Below, piece after piece: positions 23,519 to 34,569 of a stretch of 64,000 bases of DNA. Numbering within the stretch: the stretch's first letter is position 1; every line of letters begins with the position of its first letter. The position numbers and the translations under genes were made by a program. The notes under the pieces are model-generated. The model was given only the letters and a program-made list of their open reading frames with translations, made no database searches and was not told where the DNA came from. The DNA comes from Xestospongia muta (taxonomy: Eukaryota; Porifera; Demospongiae; Haplosclerida; Petrosiidae), in assembly GCA_963693285.1 (NCBI GenBank), contig OY848918.1:3787876-3851875 (forward strand), given 5' to 3'.

Positions 23519-24483
23519 TGATGTATATTCATAACGAGAGTAGTCTGAATAACCCAGCTGTCGACAGGCAACATTAGCATTTGTTGCCCCAAAACTATCA
23601 TCACAGACTGTTCCCCATTGTTCATTACAATAGACCTCAAAACGACCTTGGTTGGAATAAGTTCCATTCACAATACAAGGTGTCCTGAATAAGGATTGCT
23701 ATTCCAGATCTTGGTGGTATCTAAATGAGACATGTATTATTGTATAGAATTTGGTAATAGATCATAATACTTACAACAAACAACAAAAACATCACGAATG
23801 TCATTGTTACAATAAGTAGAGTATCGAGAACTGTAACTACACTGCAAGAGAACCAGGTAACTACTGGAGTAACAGTCAACATCTTCTAATACACTTGAAG
23901 CTGTGTCTGTACCATAACTGTTTATAATATATGAATAAAACATGTCACATAGTACTATACAAATTATAATTAGTTGTAAATCTCACATTGATGTACTTCC
24001 AGCATAACCATAACTGGAGGCACCAGTAAAGGCCAGTTGATGACATATCACATTAGCTTCATAAGAACCAAAAGAACTATCATCACAGATGTTACCCCAA
24101 GTACTAAGATAGTAGATCTCTACTATACCAGAACTATAAGTTTGAGTTGGTGAGTAGATACCATTTCTCAGTAGACGTAATGTTCCAACACCTGAATACA
24201 CAAATACACAACACATATAGTGTTGTGTATAATATATATATTAGTCATAAAGTTATCAAGTAAGTTAGTTCACTGCAAACGTTATATATACAGGAAAATA
24301 ATAATATAAAATGCTTTGTTTTCAACATTTAATAAATAATATAAAAGAGAAAACTATACAATATAAAGTCAGTTATTAGTTAGCTAATCCATGCTTCTTT
24401 ATCTACAGCTAATCTTTAGTACCTTGTCCATTGGCAGTTGAGAACAGAGTAAGAAAACCAAAAATGATCAGAGTGAGTTTCAT
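23519..24483 (-). CDS. SRCR-domain protein, 3' end unresolved
   Basis: Exons: 24483-24423 signal peptide ([20 protein letters not shown]); 24191-23987 first half of an SRCR domain ([35 protein letters not shown]); 23917-23775 second half ([26 protein letters not shown]); about 23717-23519 start of a second SRCR domain ([39 protein letters not shown]). The first three exons join in phase. The second SRCR does not: its frame needs a carry of two bases where the previous exon leaves one, and it runs into TAG after EYTSI, where the first domain would splice. Either a small exon is missed or the second domain is decaying. Secreted or membrane scavenger-type protein by family. Confidence 0.6.
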
Positions 24484-25020
24484 TATCACTATCACTAAAA
24501 TGGCAGACAACAGCTGCTAGCAGGTACTGTTGTATAATGATCTGTTCTTTTTATCTTATAATGACATCAACACAGGATGTGTTTAGGAATGCATGCTATC
24601 AAAACTATAGTAGAATATTTTGATGATCTAGCAATGTATGAATTAAACAAAACTTTTTTTACACAAATTAAATATGCACAGAGAAATTTAAAGTAAGGCA
24701 AACAGTAGGGACTTTAGGAATACTTTTCATTACCATTACCACTTAAAGGTCCAAGATAGAATATTTTACCCATACCAATACTGATATATCCATTCTAATT
24801 AAAGTATTGAGGAATGGTAGTAATGTTAGTATACTGATACCAGTATTTATCTGCTACTATTAACTACATGCGGTTAGTACCTGGTCTTTGTCCTTTAAAT
24901 AAAGATGATTGTGATAGTGAACACACTACCATCTGACAGTAAGTTCTCTTAAGTAACATTGAATTGAAGGTTAAGGCACCAATATTTATAATATCATATA
25001 ATGTACATACACCAGACAAA
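24484..25020. other. Intergenic between SRCR gene and FN3 relic
   Basis: Holds the presumed SRCR promoter; no further exon or repeat identified. Confidence 0.5.
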
Positions 25021-25023
25021 GTT

Positions 25024-25256
25024 ATTGCTGTATAAGCTGTTCCTGGTCTCCTCCATTCTCTCTTGATGGAGTACTTATATATGGTTATATTATTAATATC
25101 ACTACTGAAGGAGACAATACACAATATACTACAACTAGTAATACTACCAGCTAGATCTATTGTCCTAGTCAATTTGGTTATTATACAATTAGTATAGCTG
25201 GTAATAACTCAAATGGTGAAGGAGAGATAAGTACTACAACCGTAACATTACCTACA
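25024..25256 (+). pseudogene. Relic FN3 exon of the receptor family, inverted
   Basis: On the plus strand CSWSPPFSLDGV, an in-frame TAG, then YCPSQFGYYTISIAGNNSNG and GEGEISTTTVTLP followed by a GTATTA donor. It is clearly the family FN3 exon but carries a stop and no neighbouring Ig or membrane exon, and it opposes genes B and C. Confidence 0.75.
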
Positions 25257-25576
25257 GGTATTATTAGTAGTATGTAATTTCTATTATATGGTGGTATCCA
25301 TAGTGACCATTTCTGAATATTCTGTGACAGCTGAAAGGGTAAATAAAAATTGGACTGCAATTTTTGTAATAAAGGTAATACATTGAATTGTTAATACATG
25401 TATATTATATTAGTGTATTTAGAATGCAACATTTCTGGATGACAAACCATTACATGTACATCATTTAGCCTATCAAATTTCATTGATACACTTCATTGAC
25501 AATATAAGAAAAACTTATATAGTAATCTGATTAACAATCAACTAGAGCAGCTGCTTCTTTAAACTTTTTTATTTCT

Positions 25577-27678
25577 TTAGTATTTTATCACACCATATGC
25601 ACCACATGTTTTCATTTCTAGCTCAGTATCTGTTAGTGGATTAACAGGAGATAGTATAGTACCTACAATGGATAATACCATTTACAAACTATTTTCACTG
25701 TTAGTATTACCTTCTCTCAATGACTTAGTTCTTCTTATCCAACATATCACTATATGTACTAGTACAGTACATACCAGTATTAGAACTGACACACCCAGTA
25801 GACTACCTATAGATATTACAGTAATACATTATACAGTATACATAATAATATAATGATATGACAACAATTTTTATTTTGAGAGTCAACTATTTACTAACTT
25901 ATAATAATATGACTACTAGTGTTTATATTATTTCGTAACTATTCATTACCTCCTAATATACCAGCAGCTGTTATAAAACCTTTATCAACTTGTGTATCAT
26001 CTATATAACATACACAGAGATGTAGTAATGATAACAAATGTACTAATGATTACTTACTGATCAAACAATCACATGTTCCTGTAGTTATAGCAACCATGGA
26101 AACAGGATATGTGGATACTGGACAAGTAGTAGGAAATATTCTTACCATGGAAACAGAACATGATGCAGAATTAGTCATTTGAACAGATGGGTAATTTGGT
26201 TCCAATCCAGCAATAATGATATTAGTAGATGATATTGCCCAGTCATCTGACAATGTATCCTCCTCTTCAATATCATATACATACATATTATATATACCAG
26301 TAGGTATATCATATGTACATCCAATTACTGTACTAATACATACTGGAGAACACATCAATGATATGTTAGTACTATAGGTAGAGGAGGTTAATGAAATAAG
26401 ACAACCTTTAACAATAGCTCCTTTTATAAAATGACAGCTGTAACACGTTTTACCAATATTACTTAGGTCATTATATAGGGTAGCTTCAGTAATATCATAT
26501 GTACCTAATGAATGAGGAAATATTTGTAAGTCATTTATAATGTACTTACTTAGTACAATTGATTCTGTTACATCAATAACAACTCCACTTGGTAATAATA
26601 AAGTCATTCTTGTCTTCCATATTTTATTCTCAGTTATATTTACAATATAGATGGTAACAACAATAACTCCTTCATCAGTTAGAATTATTGGATTATTTAG
26701 AAACATAGAAGAATTATCTTGATTGTATATAACAACATTTAGTTGAGCTGACTCCACTGTATGTGGACATTGTTGATGTTTCTAATATCACAAACATGAG
26801 GTATCTAGAGATATCATAATGTAACTTACCAAATCATATATTGTTATATTTAGTATCCAACTATTAACTGATCTGATAAAGGTAGTTGTTAAATTACTTA
26901 TATTAACTAAAATCGAAGTAATAAATTATATATTAGTAACCATAGTGATAATACCTCGTGGTACATGTAGTGATGTAGTAGTTATCTCTCCTTGTCCAGC
27001 TGAGTTATTACCGGCTACACTAATAGTATAGTTACCAAATTGACTAGGACAGTACTGCCATGTTGTAGAAGATGTAATGTTCTGTGTAACTAGTTCTCCA
27101 TAAGTAACATTGATAATATAACCAGGTATGGATATCAGAGAGAAGGGAGGAGACCAGGAACAGTTTATATACTGACTTTGTACATAACATATCAAATTAT
27201 TGACAGCAACTAGTTCACCTAATGAGAGTAGATATAATGACATATATCAGAGAGTGTGCTACCTTGTATTCTCAGAGTAGATTCATTGAAGTTAAAATAG
27301 AGATAACCATCAACAAATCCTGCAGCAATACATCTCACTACTGTATTGTTATATTGAGGATATCCAGGTATGGTAAGATTAGACTTTTGTGATCCATCCC
27401 CATTTGTAACAATGCCAAGTTGGATAATATCATTGTTAGCAGAGCCTGTTCCATTAACATTCCAAGTAACAGTCACACTAGTATGGTCCACTGAACATTG
27501 GTAATGTGCTAGTTGATAGACTCCAATGTTAGGAGATGGAGTAAATATGAACTGAACAGCTATATAATAAAACTAAATAAAATAGTACATTAGTTATTAA
27601 TATAATTATACCTGTACATTTTAATATAATAGATACTAACAATATCAGTAGTAGCCATGTTGTCTTCACTAGATCCAT
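25577..27678 (-). CDS. Gene C: class 2 Ig-FN3 receptor with shortened tail
   Basis: About 553 aa. Exons: 27678-27612 signal peptide (same as B); 27559-27263 Ig (HYQCSVDHTSVTVTW, VVRCIAAGF); 27218-26955 FN3 (NCSWSPPFS); 26906-26830; 26781-26058 class 2 domain of about 240 residues (ESAQLNVVIYNQD, TCYSCHFIKG, KGCLISLTSS, LMCSPVC, GCTYDIPTGIYNMYVYDIEE); 26000-25950; 25806-25711 transmembrane helix with WIRRTK; 25662-25577 last exon. All junctions are in phase. The last exon lacks the segment carrying the YENV tyrosine: NPLTDTELEMKTCGAYGVIKY, an in-frame deletion relative to E. The CxxC and GC cysteines align with the class 1 cysteine-rich module, so the two classes may share a fold. Confidence 0.8.
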
Positions 27679-27865
27679 ACTGATTTTGTCTTAGTTACAT
27701 CATTATACATCACTACATATTATAGTAACATACTGATAACAGTTAGTAATATAGTATATATTATATTAAAAGTTGACATAATAGTTTGTGTAGTATAATA
27801 GTTTATATAGTAGTGTAATAGTTTATATAGTATATATTTTTATTCACTTTGTCTTGTTATTAAAT
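27679..27865 (-). promoter_or_regulatory. Conserved 5' flank of receptor genes (gene C)
   Basis: Same block as upstream of gene B, with a small extra duplication of AGTTTATATAGTAGTGTAAT-type sequence near 27785-27830. Confidence 0.45.
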
Positions 27866-27869
27866 CATA

Positions 27870-28640
27870 TGATCAGTTTTTATTCATTATTTAATATAAT
27901 TTGTGTGATGTTAGTAAAATTGTCTTCAAGTAAGTGAATGTTGTTTGAGTTGAATATACATTATTGAAATAGTTTATATCTCATTAACTTTTAGGTAAAC
28001 AAGAGACACACCACTCATTTCATTTCAAACAGTAAATTTCAAAGTAAGTTGACTCTGCATTTCTAATATGTTATATACAAATAATAAATAAATAATATAA
28101 TAATGACATTTTAAATATTACGTATATACACACACTATATTATAGTAGTTCAGCCTATATAGTATATTATAGTGTATCAAGATGATCTTATAGTTGTCAT
28201 GGCAACGGTGACAACAGTATGCAGACTGACAGATTTGTTGTGAATGACCAGCTTATTACAAGTTATATCAAACAACCAGCACAACAATAAAGTTTTAGCT
28301 GGATTATAAAATACATTATATTCAAATAATAACATATTATAGATACTACATATAATACACTCACTATATTATAGTAATTCTACTGATATAGTTACTAATG
28401 TCTCCATCAACAGACTTCAATACTTTAATTTAATTTGATGTAAATAATTCAGATCCCTAATCGTAAGAAATTAGTACTAGCTAGTGTTAATATAATATAT
28501 TGTGATAAGAGATCTTCCTTAACAAAAAGATGAAGTCACAGTAGATGATTATAAAATATATATATATATTTAAATTTATATAGTAATCTGATTAACAATA
28601 GACTAGAGCAACTGTTTTTTTAAACTTTTTTTGATTTCTT
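27870..28640. other. Intergenic with an inverted copy of the tail-downstream repeat
   Basis: At about 28130-28370 the plus strand matches, in reverse orientation, the segment that lies downstream of the last exons of N and J (GTATCAAGATGATCTTATAG, TTGTCATGGCAACGGTGACA, GACAGATTTGTTG). No open gene. Confidence 0.5.
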
Positions 28641-28647
28641 TATTATT

Positions 28648-28885
28648 TTATCACACCAGGTACAGCATATGTGTTCATTTCTAGTTCAGTATTTGATAAT
28701 GGATTAACAGTAGATGATACAGTATCATTACCAATAAATATAATGGAATAAATATGAACTGAACAGCTATATAATAAAACTAAATAAAATAGTACATTAG
28801 TTATTAATATAATTATACCTGTACATTTTAATATAATAGATACTAACAATATCAGTAGTAGCCATGTTGTCTTCACTAGATCCAT
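28648..28885 (-). pseudogene. Gene D: receptor collapsed to signal peptide plus tail
   Basis: The signal-peptide exon (28885-28819) and its intron match B and C. The Ig exon then starts (VQFIFIP) but within 8 codons passes into last-exon sequence (DTVSSTVNPLSNTELEMNT, ending GVIK and stop). The spliced frame hits a stop. The unspliced frame stays open for 86 codons and does join signal peptide, hydrophobic intron-encoded residues and tail. Everything between, more than 1 kb in relatives, was deleted. Confidence 0.75.
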
Positions 28886-28890
28886 ACTGA

Positions 28891-29164
28891 TCAGTATCAC
28901 ACCACAGTGATATCAGTAGAGTAGATGATATACGTGAGGAAGAAAGATTGGCTTCACTTAACAATGTCTCACAACATCCTAGAGAGGGTGAAGAATCTAC
29001 AACACAATTAAGAGAACTTTTAAAAATTGAAAGAGAACAAAAGGTACTTGAGCTCCTTTACCAGTCATTGGAAGAGTGATAAATTTCTATCTTCTAAATG
29101 TTCTTGTTTCTAGAACTATTACGAAGAATTAGTATCTGTTAAAGAGAGTCAGATAGATCGTCTA
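28891..29164 (+). mobile_element. Inserted fragment of an unrelated intron-containing gene
   Basis: The family 5' flank CATACTGAGTTTATC is interrupted here; CATACTGA is present on both sides (28883-28890, 29165-29172). The 274-bp insert reads on the plus strand SHHSDISRVDDIREEERLAS, then TTQLRELLKIEREQK, donor GTACTT, a 67-nt intron ending TTTCTAG, and NYYEELVSVKESQIDRLHT. Both parts are charged and heptad-like, typical of a coiled coil. The source gene was not recognised. Confidence 0.65.
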
Positions 29165-29330
29165 CATACTGAGTTTATCATTACATCATTATTACATCAC
29201 TACATATTATAGTAACATACTGATAACAGTTAGTAATATAGTATATATTATATTAAAAGTTGACATAATAGTTTGTGTAGTATATAATTTATTTATTAAA
29301 TTATATGACATGTTTTTACCAATTGTTGTT
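29165..29330 (-). repeat. Conserved receptor 5' flank, displaced from gene D
   Basis: Continuation of the family upstream block (TGAGTTTATC ... TTGTGTAGTATATAATTTAT), separated from the D signal-peptide exon by the 274-bp insertion. Confidence 0.6.
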
Positions 29331-29746
29331 AATATGTGTATTATAATTAATAAATTAAGTGTTGTTTGAATTGAATATATTTAAAATAGTTAACAACATA
29401 ACATTCAAAATGACTTTATGGAGAACATTTATTGACACTTTTATTGATTTTGAGATAACTGTTTTTGATATTGAAGTTAATTTGAAATTAATTTTATAGT
29501 AGGCTGGTTTTATTAAGTTTAATTTTTATATTGCATTTTGGTATTTTTGGAGGATTTTAGAAAATTACAGCTTCATCATTGATACCTGGTTTTTAATTTT
29601 AGTCTGATAATACTAAGTGTCATTGATGTCTTTCATTCATTGTTAAGTATACAGCTGGGTCTCTTATCACTCCTAGACAACACTTCACAGTGTCTTTCAC
29701 ATTAATATAAAACTAATACACAGTATATTATTGAAAATAATCACTA

Positions 29747-29853
29747 TTAATATTTTATCACACCATATGCTGCACATGTGTTCATCTCTAGTTCAGTAGT
29801 AGGTAGTGTATTAGTCATCATATCAACATTCTCATATTGAGATATAACTTGAT
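29747..29853 (-). pseudogene. Receptor last exon remnant
   Basis: Reads DQVISQYENVDMMTNTLP, TELEMNTCAAYGVIKY and stop on the minus strand, but its 5' part and splice acceptor are lost. It lies downstream of class 3 relic H and was probably its tail; no transmembrane exon lies between. Confidence 0.7.
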
Positions 29854-30045
29854 CTGACATGGTAAGTAATACTTGCCATAAAATCTAGGTGACTTTAAAG
29901 GGAGGTATATTGGCTTAATGATTATATTTGAAGGTCTCATTAGTTTTTCTATTATTGAAGATACTAAAGTACATTATGTACCTTTACAATTACTACCTAA
30001 CTATTATGTGTATAGTAGAAATGTTTGTAGTACTAACTTAACCTA

Positions 30046-30120
30046 TGGACTAATGGAGAATATAGACTTAATATTACTACAATCAATGGAGCAAGGACTG
30101 GAATATGGAACAATAACACG
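30046..30120 (+). pseudogene. Relic of class 3 FN3 exon, inverted
   Basis: Plus-strand WTNGEYRLNITTINGARTG then IWNNNT matches the FN3 exons of H and J (TNGEYRLNITTINGAGTG). A weaker copy with stops is at 48985-49035. Fragment only. Confidence 0.65.
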
Positions 30121-30357
30121 ACATTCTGAATATTAGGATGTTAATAAAGTTCACATCATTTCTCTCATGATTTATTAAATACATACAAAGCATTTGAGGT
30201 AAGCAGAAAATTGTTAAAACTTAGAATGACTTGTAAGTACTAAATATAATATCAGTTAACAAAAATAAATTATCAAAATATCTTATATAATTTGAATAAA
30301 TCAGTTTTGTTTATTTTAATATAACATATTTACAATGTTGTTTATATGTGAAATCTA

Positions 30358-31720
30358 TTAGTTAAACTTGTCCATTAAGATATTGTCAAATTGAACAAGT
30401 TTAAATTGAAGACACAGTATATCATCTGAAGTATTCCAAACAGTGACACCTTGTAGATCATGAGTACCTTTAAACAAACTATAAATAATATATACAAACA
30501 CATACAATATACTTACTGGTAACTACTGGAGTAGTTTGAAATATCTGTCCACTCTTATATTGTAAGTATACAAATGTATTGAACTTCTCTCTAAGAGGAA
30601 GATCAATTACTGATATTATAGTCTTATATCCATTAGAGTCAGTGATAATAGTAACATTAGTACTGTTATAACAATCAGAAGAGTTCTTTATATTACAACT
30701 CATCATTGTTGTATTGATAATAGGTTGAGCACAAAGTTGAGTGGACTATATGAGAATTGATATGTCATGTGACAAATAAGAGATCATGTGATCATTTACT
30801 GGTATTTTAAAGTGAAAGGTCCAGTCATTGTTTAGTCGATAAGTCACATGGTCACTATAGGAGGTATTGAGCATCTGATCTATGAAAAGAAACACTACTA
30901 TTAATTAATAAATCAATGAAAAATAGATAATACTTGCCAAATTGATATTGAATGTGAACTATGTTAAATGAACATATAGATCTACTTGTACAACAAATAA
31001 ATAACATAAATAGTTTTAGGATTACTGGGTATATGATTTGTGCCAGCAAGCAATAGTTGAGTCATTCATGGAATTACAAAATAATTAATTACATTACCTG
31101 TTTTAAACATTGTAGTGTTACTGTTCAATATTCCAGTCCCTGCTCCATTGATTGTAGTAATATTAAGTCTATATTCTCCATTAGTTAGGTCAATAGGACA
31201 ATAAGTGTAGTTAGTAGTATAAATTACTTCTGACGACATCACTTCTTCTCCTACACTTAATGTCACTTGATACCACACACTTAACTGTCCTAATGTGAAT
31301 GGAGGAGACCAGGAGAAGACAATACAACAATGATCTAACTGATGTCCTCGGAGATTATAGACAATTCCAGGAGGATCTGTGAAGATTATTGTTATAATAT
31401 TTCATTATATTTGACATAATAATCATACTAACCTTGAGCATAAAATAAGCTAATGAAGTAAACATTGGTGTATTAACACTGTCATCAGCTATACATCTCA
31501 CACCAGTACCATTGAGTGTACTAGTTACAGTAAAGGTAGTTGAGATCTTTATACCACCATCAGTTAGATTACTCTTCTTCAATGTTGGAGTTATAGATCC
31601 ACCGCTAAAGATGTAGTTAAACGAGAGAGTATATCCAGGTAAGTTAGTAGCACACTCAAATGTTACATTATGATTGAGGTAGACATATTGTGTCTCTGGT
31701 ACAATAGTGAAGATACCTAT
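30358..31720 (-). pseudogene. Gene H: class 3 Ig-FN3 receptor, degenerate
   Basis: Exons: 31720-31433 Ig (VTFECATN, GVRCIADDS); 31376-31098 FN3 (FSWSPPFTLG, YCPIDLTNGEYRLNITT); 30879-30800; 30745-30517 (STQLCAQPI, NSSDCYNSTNVTIITDSN); 30467-30358. The Ig exon ends in phase 0 but FN3 needs phase 1, a frame break. The last block reads THDLQGVTVWNTSDDILCLQ and stops after about 35 codons, where J continues for 117. A possible short exon WYIIPCVT precedes the Ig exon at about 31765-31790; there is no signal peptide and no transmembrane exon. It represents a third ectodomain type. Confidence 0.7.
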
Positions 31721-31854
31721 AAAATAATGTCAGTATTAACATAATACTTATATTGTACTTACTGGTAACACAAGGTATAATATACCAGCTGTAAGTTAAT
31801 ATATGTAATATTTCATAGTCCTCTGATTAATACTAGACTAGAGCAGCTGTTTTT

Positions 31855-32970
31855 TCAATATTTTATCACACCATATGCAGCACATGTGATCATCTCTAGT
31901 TCAGTAGTAGGTAATGTATTAGTGATCATATTAACATTCTCATATTGAGGTATAACTTGATGAGGGACAGTATCTGTTAGTGGATTAACAAGAGATGGTA
32001 CAGTACCTATAATGGATAATACAATTTACAAAAATTCCCACTGTTAGTATTACCTTGTCTCAGTGACTTAGTTCTTGTTTTCCAATATATGATTATATGT
32101 ACTAGTACAGTACATACCAGTATTAGAACTGACACACCCACTAGACTGCCTAGATATTACAGTAATACATTATACAGTATACATAATAATATAATTATAT
32201 GACAACAGTTTTCATTTTAAGAGTCAACTATTTACTAACTTATAATGATATGACTACTAGTGTTTATATTGTTGTTATATTTATTACCTCCTAACCTCCT
32301 AATATACCAGTAGCTGTTGCAAACACTCTATTCACTTGTGTATCATCTATATAACATACATAGAGATATAATAATGATAACAAATGTACTAATGATTACT
32401 TACTAGTCAAACAGTCATATCTTCCTGTAGTAATAGTAACTATGAAAGCAGGACTTGTTGATACTGGACAAGTAGTAGGATATAATGTTATGATAGAAAC
32501 ATAATGTGATATAGGGCTAGTCATTTCAAAAGATGGATAAATTGGTTCCAATCCAGTAATAGTGATATTAGTAGATGATTATTGCCCACTCATCTGATAA
32601 TGTATCCTCCTCTTCAATATCATATACATACATATTATATATACCAGTAATTATATCATATGTACATCCAATTACTATACTACTACATACTGGAGAACAC
32701 ATCAATGATATATTAGTATTGTAGGTAGAGGAGGTTAATGAAATAAACAATAGCTCCTCTTATAAAAGGACAGTTGTAATATGTTCTACCAATATTACTT
32801 AGGTCATTATAAAGTGTAGCTTCTGTAATATCATATGTACCTAATGAATGAGAAAATATTTGTAAGTCATTTATAATGTACTTACTTAGTACAGTTGATT
32901 CCGTTACATCAATAAGAGCTCCACTTGATGATGATTAAGTCATTATTGTCTTCCATATTTTATTCTCAGT
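31855..32970 (-). pseudogene. Gene I: truncated class 2 receptor
   Basis: Intact 3' end: last exon 32006-31855 (QYENVNMITNTLP, CAAYGVIKY), transmembrane exon 32149-32054 and a linker exon near 32347-32300. The class 2 domain exon is broken by a one-base insertion (GCAATAATCATC for GCAATATCATC) and an 11-base deletion near 32745, and ends abruptly at about 32970. FN3, Ig and signal-peptide exons are missing. Beyond 32970 the sequence belongs to oppositely oriented relic K. Confidence 0.8.
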
Positions 32971-33009
32971 TAAATACTTGCATTTAAAAAATTTTGTCTC
33001 CTTTTACAC

Positions 33010-34006
33010 CCACGACATCACATATGCCTTCAACAGTCAATGTTATAACATCTTTTTCATCACCTACACTTGGTAGTAAGTTATTACATTAGCAGTTTGA
33101 TTTATGCTATTACAGTGAGAAGTGTTCAAAGAGAATCATCATTACCAGCTATTATTGGTAAGTTTAGAATTATGTTAGGGTATTAATTTGAGTTCTTTCA
33201 CAGTTACCTCAGTATTTATATCTGGATGTTTACTTGTTTTAATTAGTCTAGGTGTTATGGCTATACCAATAAGTATATGTAAGTTTGGTAACGATATAAT
33301 TTGATGATGTAACTTAGTTATCAAGTGTAGTGGGTATAAGAGTTATTAGGATGACCTTTAATCATTATGCATTAGTTAAGACACTGTTTGAGTACTGGAT
33401 TAGCACTTAAGTTATGGTGGAAACCATAAAAGGAGTACGTTAGAGTACATGAACAGAATGGTGTTTTAACTGTAATGTTTTGTCTAATCAAAGCTACATA
33501 TATTGGACTGTCGGTACCTTTGATCTATTCTTGTATCATAACAAAATGTCTATTAACAATTACAGCCTTATTTCTTTAACTGTCTCCATTCCCTTTGGTT
33601 AAAATATATTAATAGAATATTTTGTTATATTGTAATCTGTAGGTACTAGCTTGTACTCCTGAGTTTATAATTTTTAATTATTTTTTACACATTAGATATT
33701 AACAAAAAATCAACTATTAACCAGATCAACCATACTGATGTGACTCCATTATCTAATGGTCCTATTGGTGCTCCTAATCCTATAGCATCATGTAGTGTAG
33801 TAGTATATGGTACTTCAATAATAGGACAATATAGTTTACCACAGCTGTATTCTGAAAATGAACCATCTAATAGGAAATATGTAAGTCTTGATCATAATGC
33901 ACATGCTAGTACCCAAATTTATGACTATATTTATCATCCTTGTTCTCATATTTCAACACCCAATCCTTCAACAGTTACTATGGTGACAATGACAAGTTAT
34001 ATATAG
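33010..34006 (+). pseudogene. Gene K: 3' half of a multi-tyrosine-tail receptor, inverted
   Basis: Exons in phase on the plus strand: end of a Ser/Thr stalk to 33072 (STVNVITSFSSPTL); 33116-33157 microexon (RSVQRESSLPAIIG); 33204-33278 transmembrane helix (VFISGCLLVLISLGVMAIPI); 33696-34006 cytoplasmic tail (SIIGQYSLPQLYSENEP, KYVSLDHNAHASTQIYDYIY) ending at TAG. The tail aligns with the tyrosine tail of G but stops before the YSTL repeats and has no DEATH exon. No ectodomain exon precedes it, so it is incomplete, yet the remaining frame has no lesion. Confidence 0.65.
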
Positions 34007-34569
34007 TGAGCACTAATTTATTGTCATCATTGATTTTATTTATAGCTGTATACAAAACTATGATCATTTTTATTATTTGTATGTATAAAAACTGAAGTTC
34101 TTAGTGAAAGAGTGCACTTTGTGACATTTAAAAGTGAACAAACATATGCATGTAACAACCAATGAATTTAATTTTATTTGCCACACTATGCTGCTTTATT
34201 AGCCTCTTAATCATTTACTTCAGCAGTTTCAGTAGATGAGGATTATACCCAATTTTAAGTATAGACAATCCTGAATCTAACTAAAATGCACCTGACAATC
34301 ACAGTGATTACAATTTTTGATGGATTATGTGGTGGACCTAGCAATTCCCTAGTAGTTAAATGCCAAATCCACAAATATAAACAATAGCTTTAAACATCAC
34401 TTGATGTATAATTAATAGAATTGCACAGGGAGGATTGGTTATGGGTGAAACAGCAACTAGAAAATAGAAAATATCTGTTGATTTACAACAGATTCAGTGT
34501 TAAGATACCACCTCAAAAGTAACAAAAATTTGAGTTCAATAACTCCACACAAAGATATGCACGCTATTA

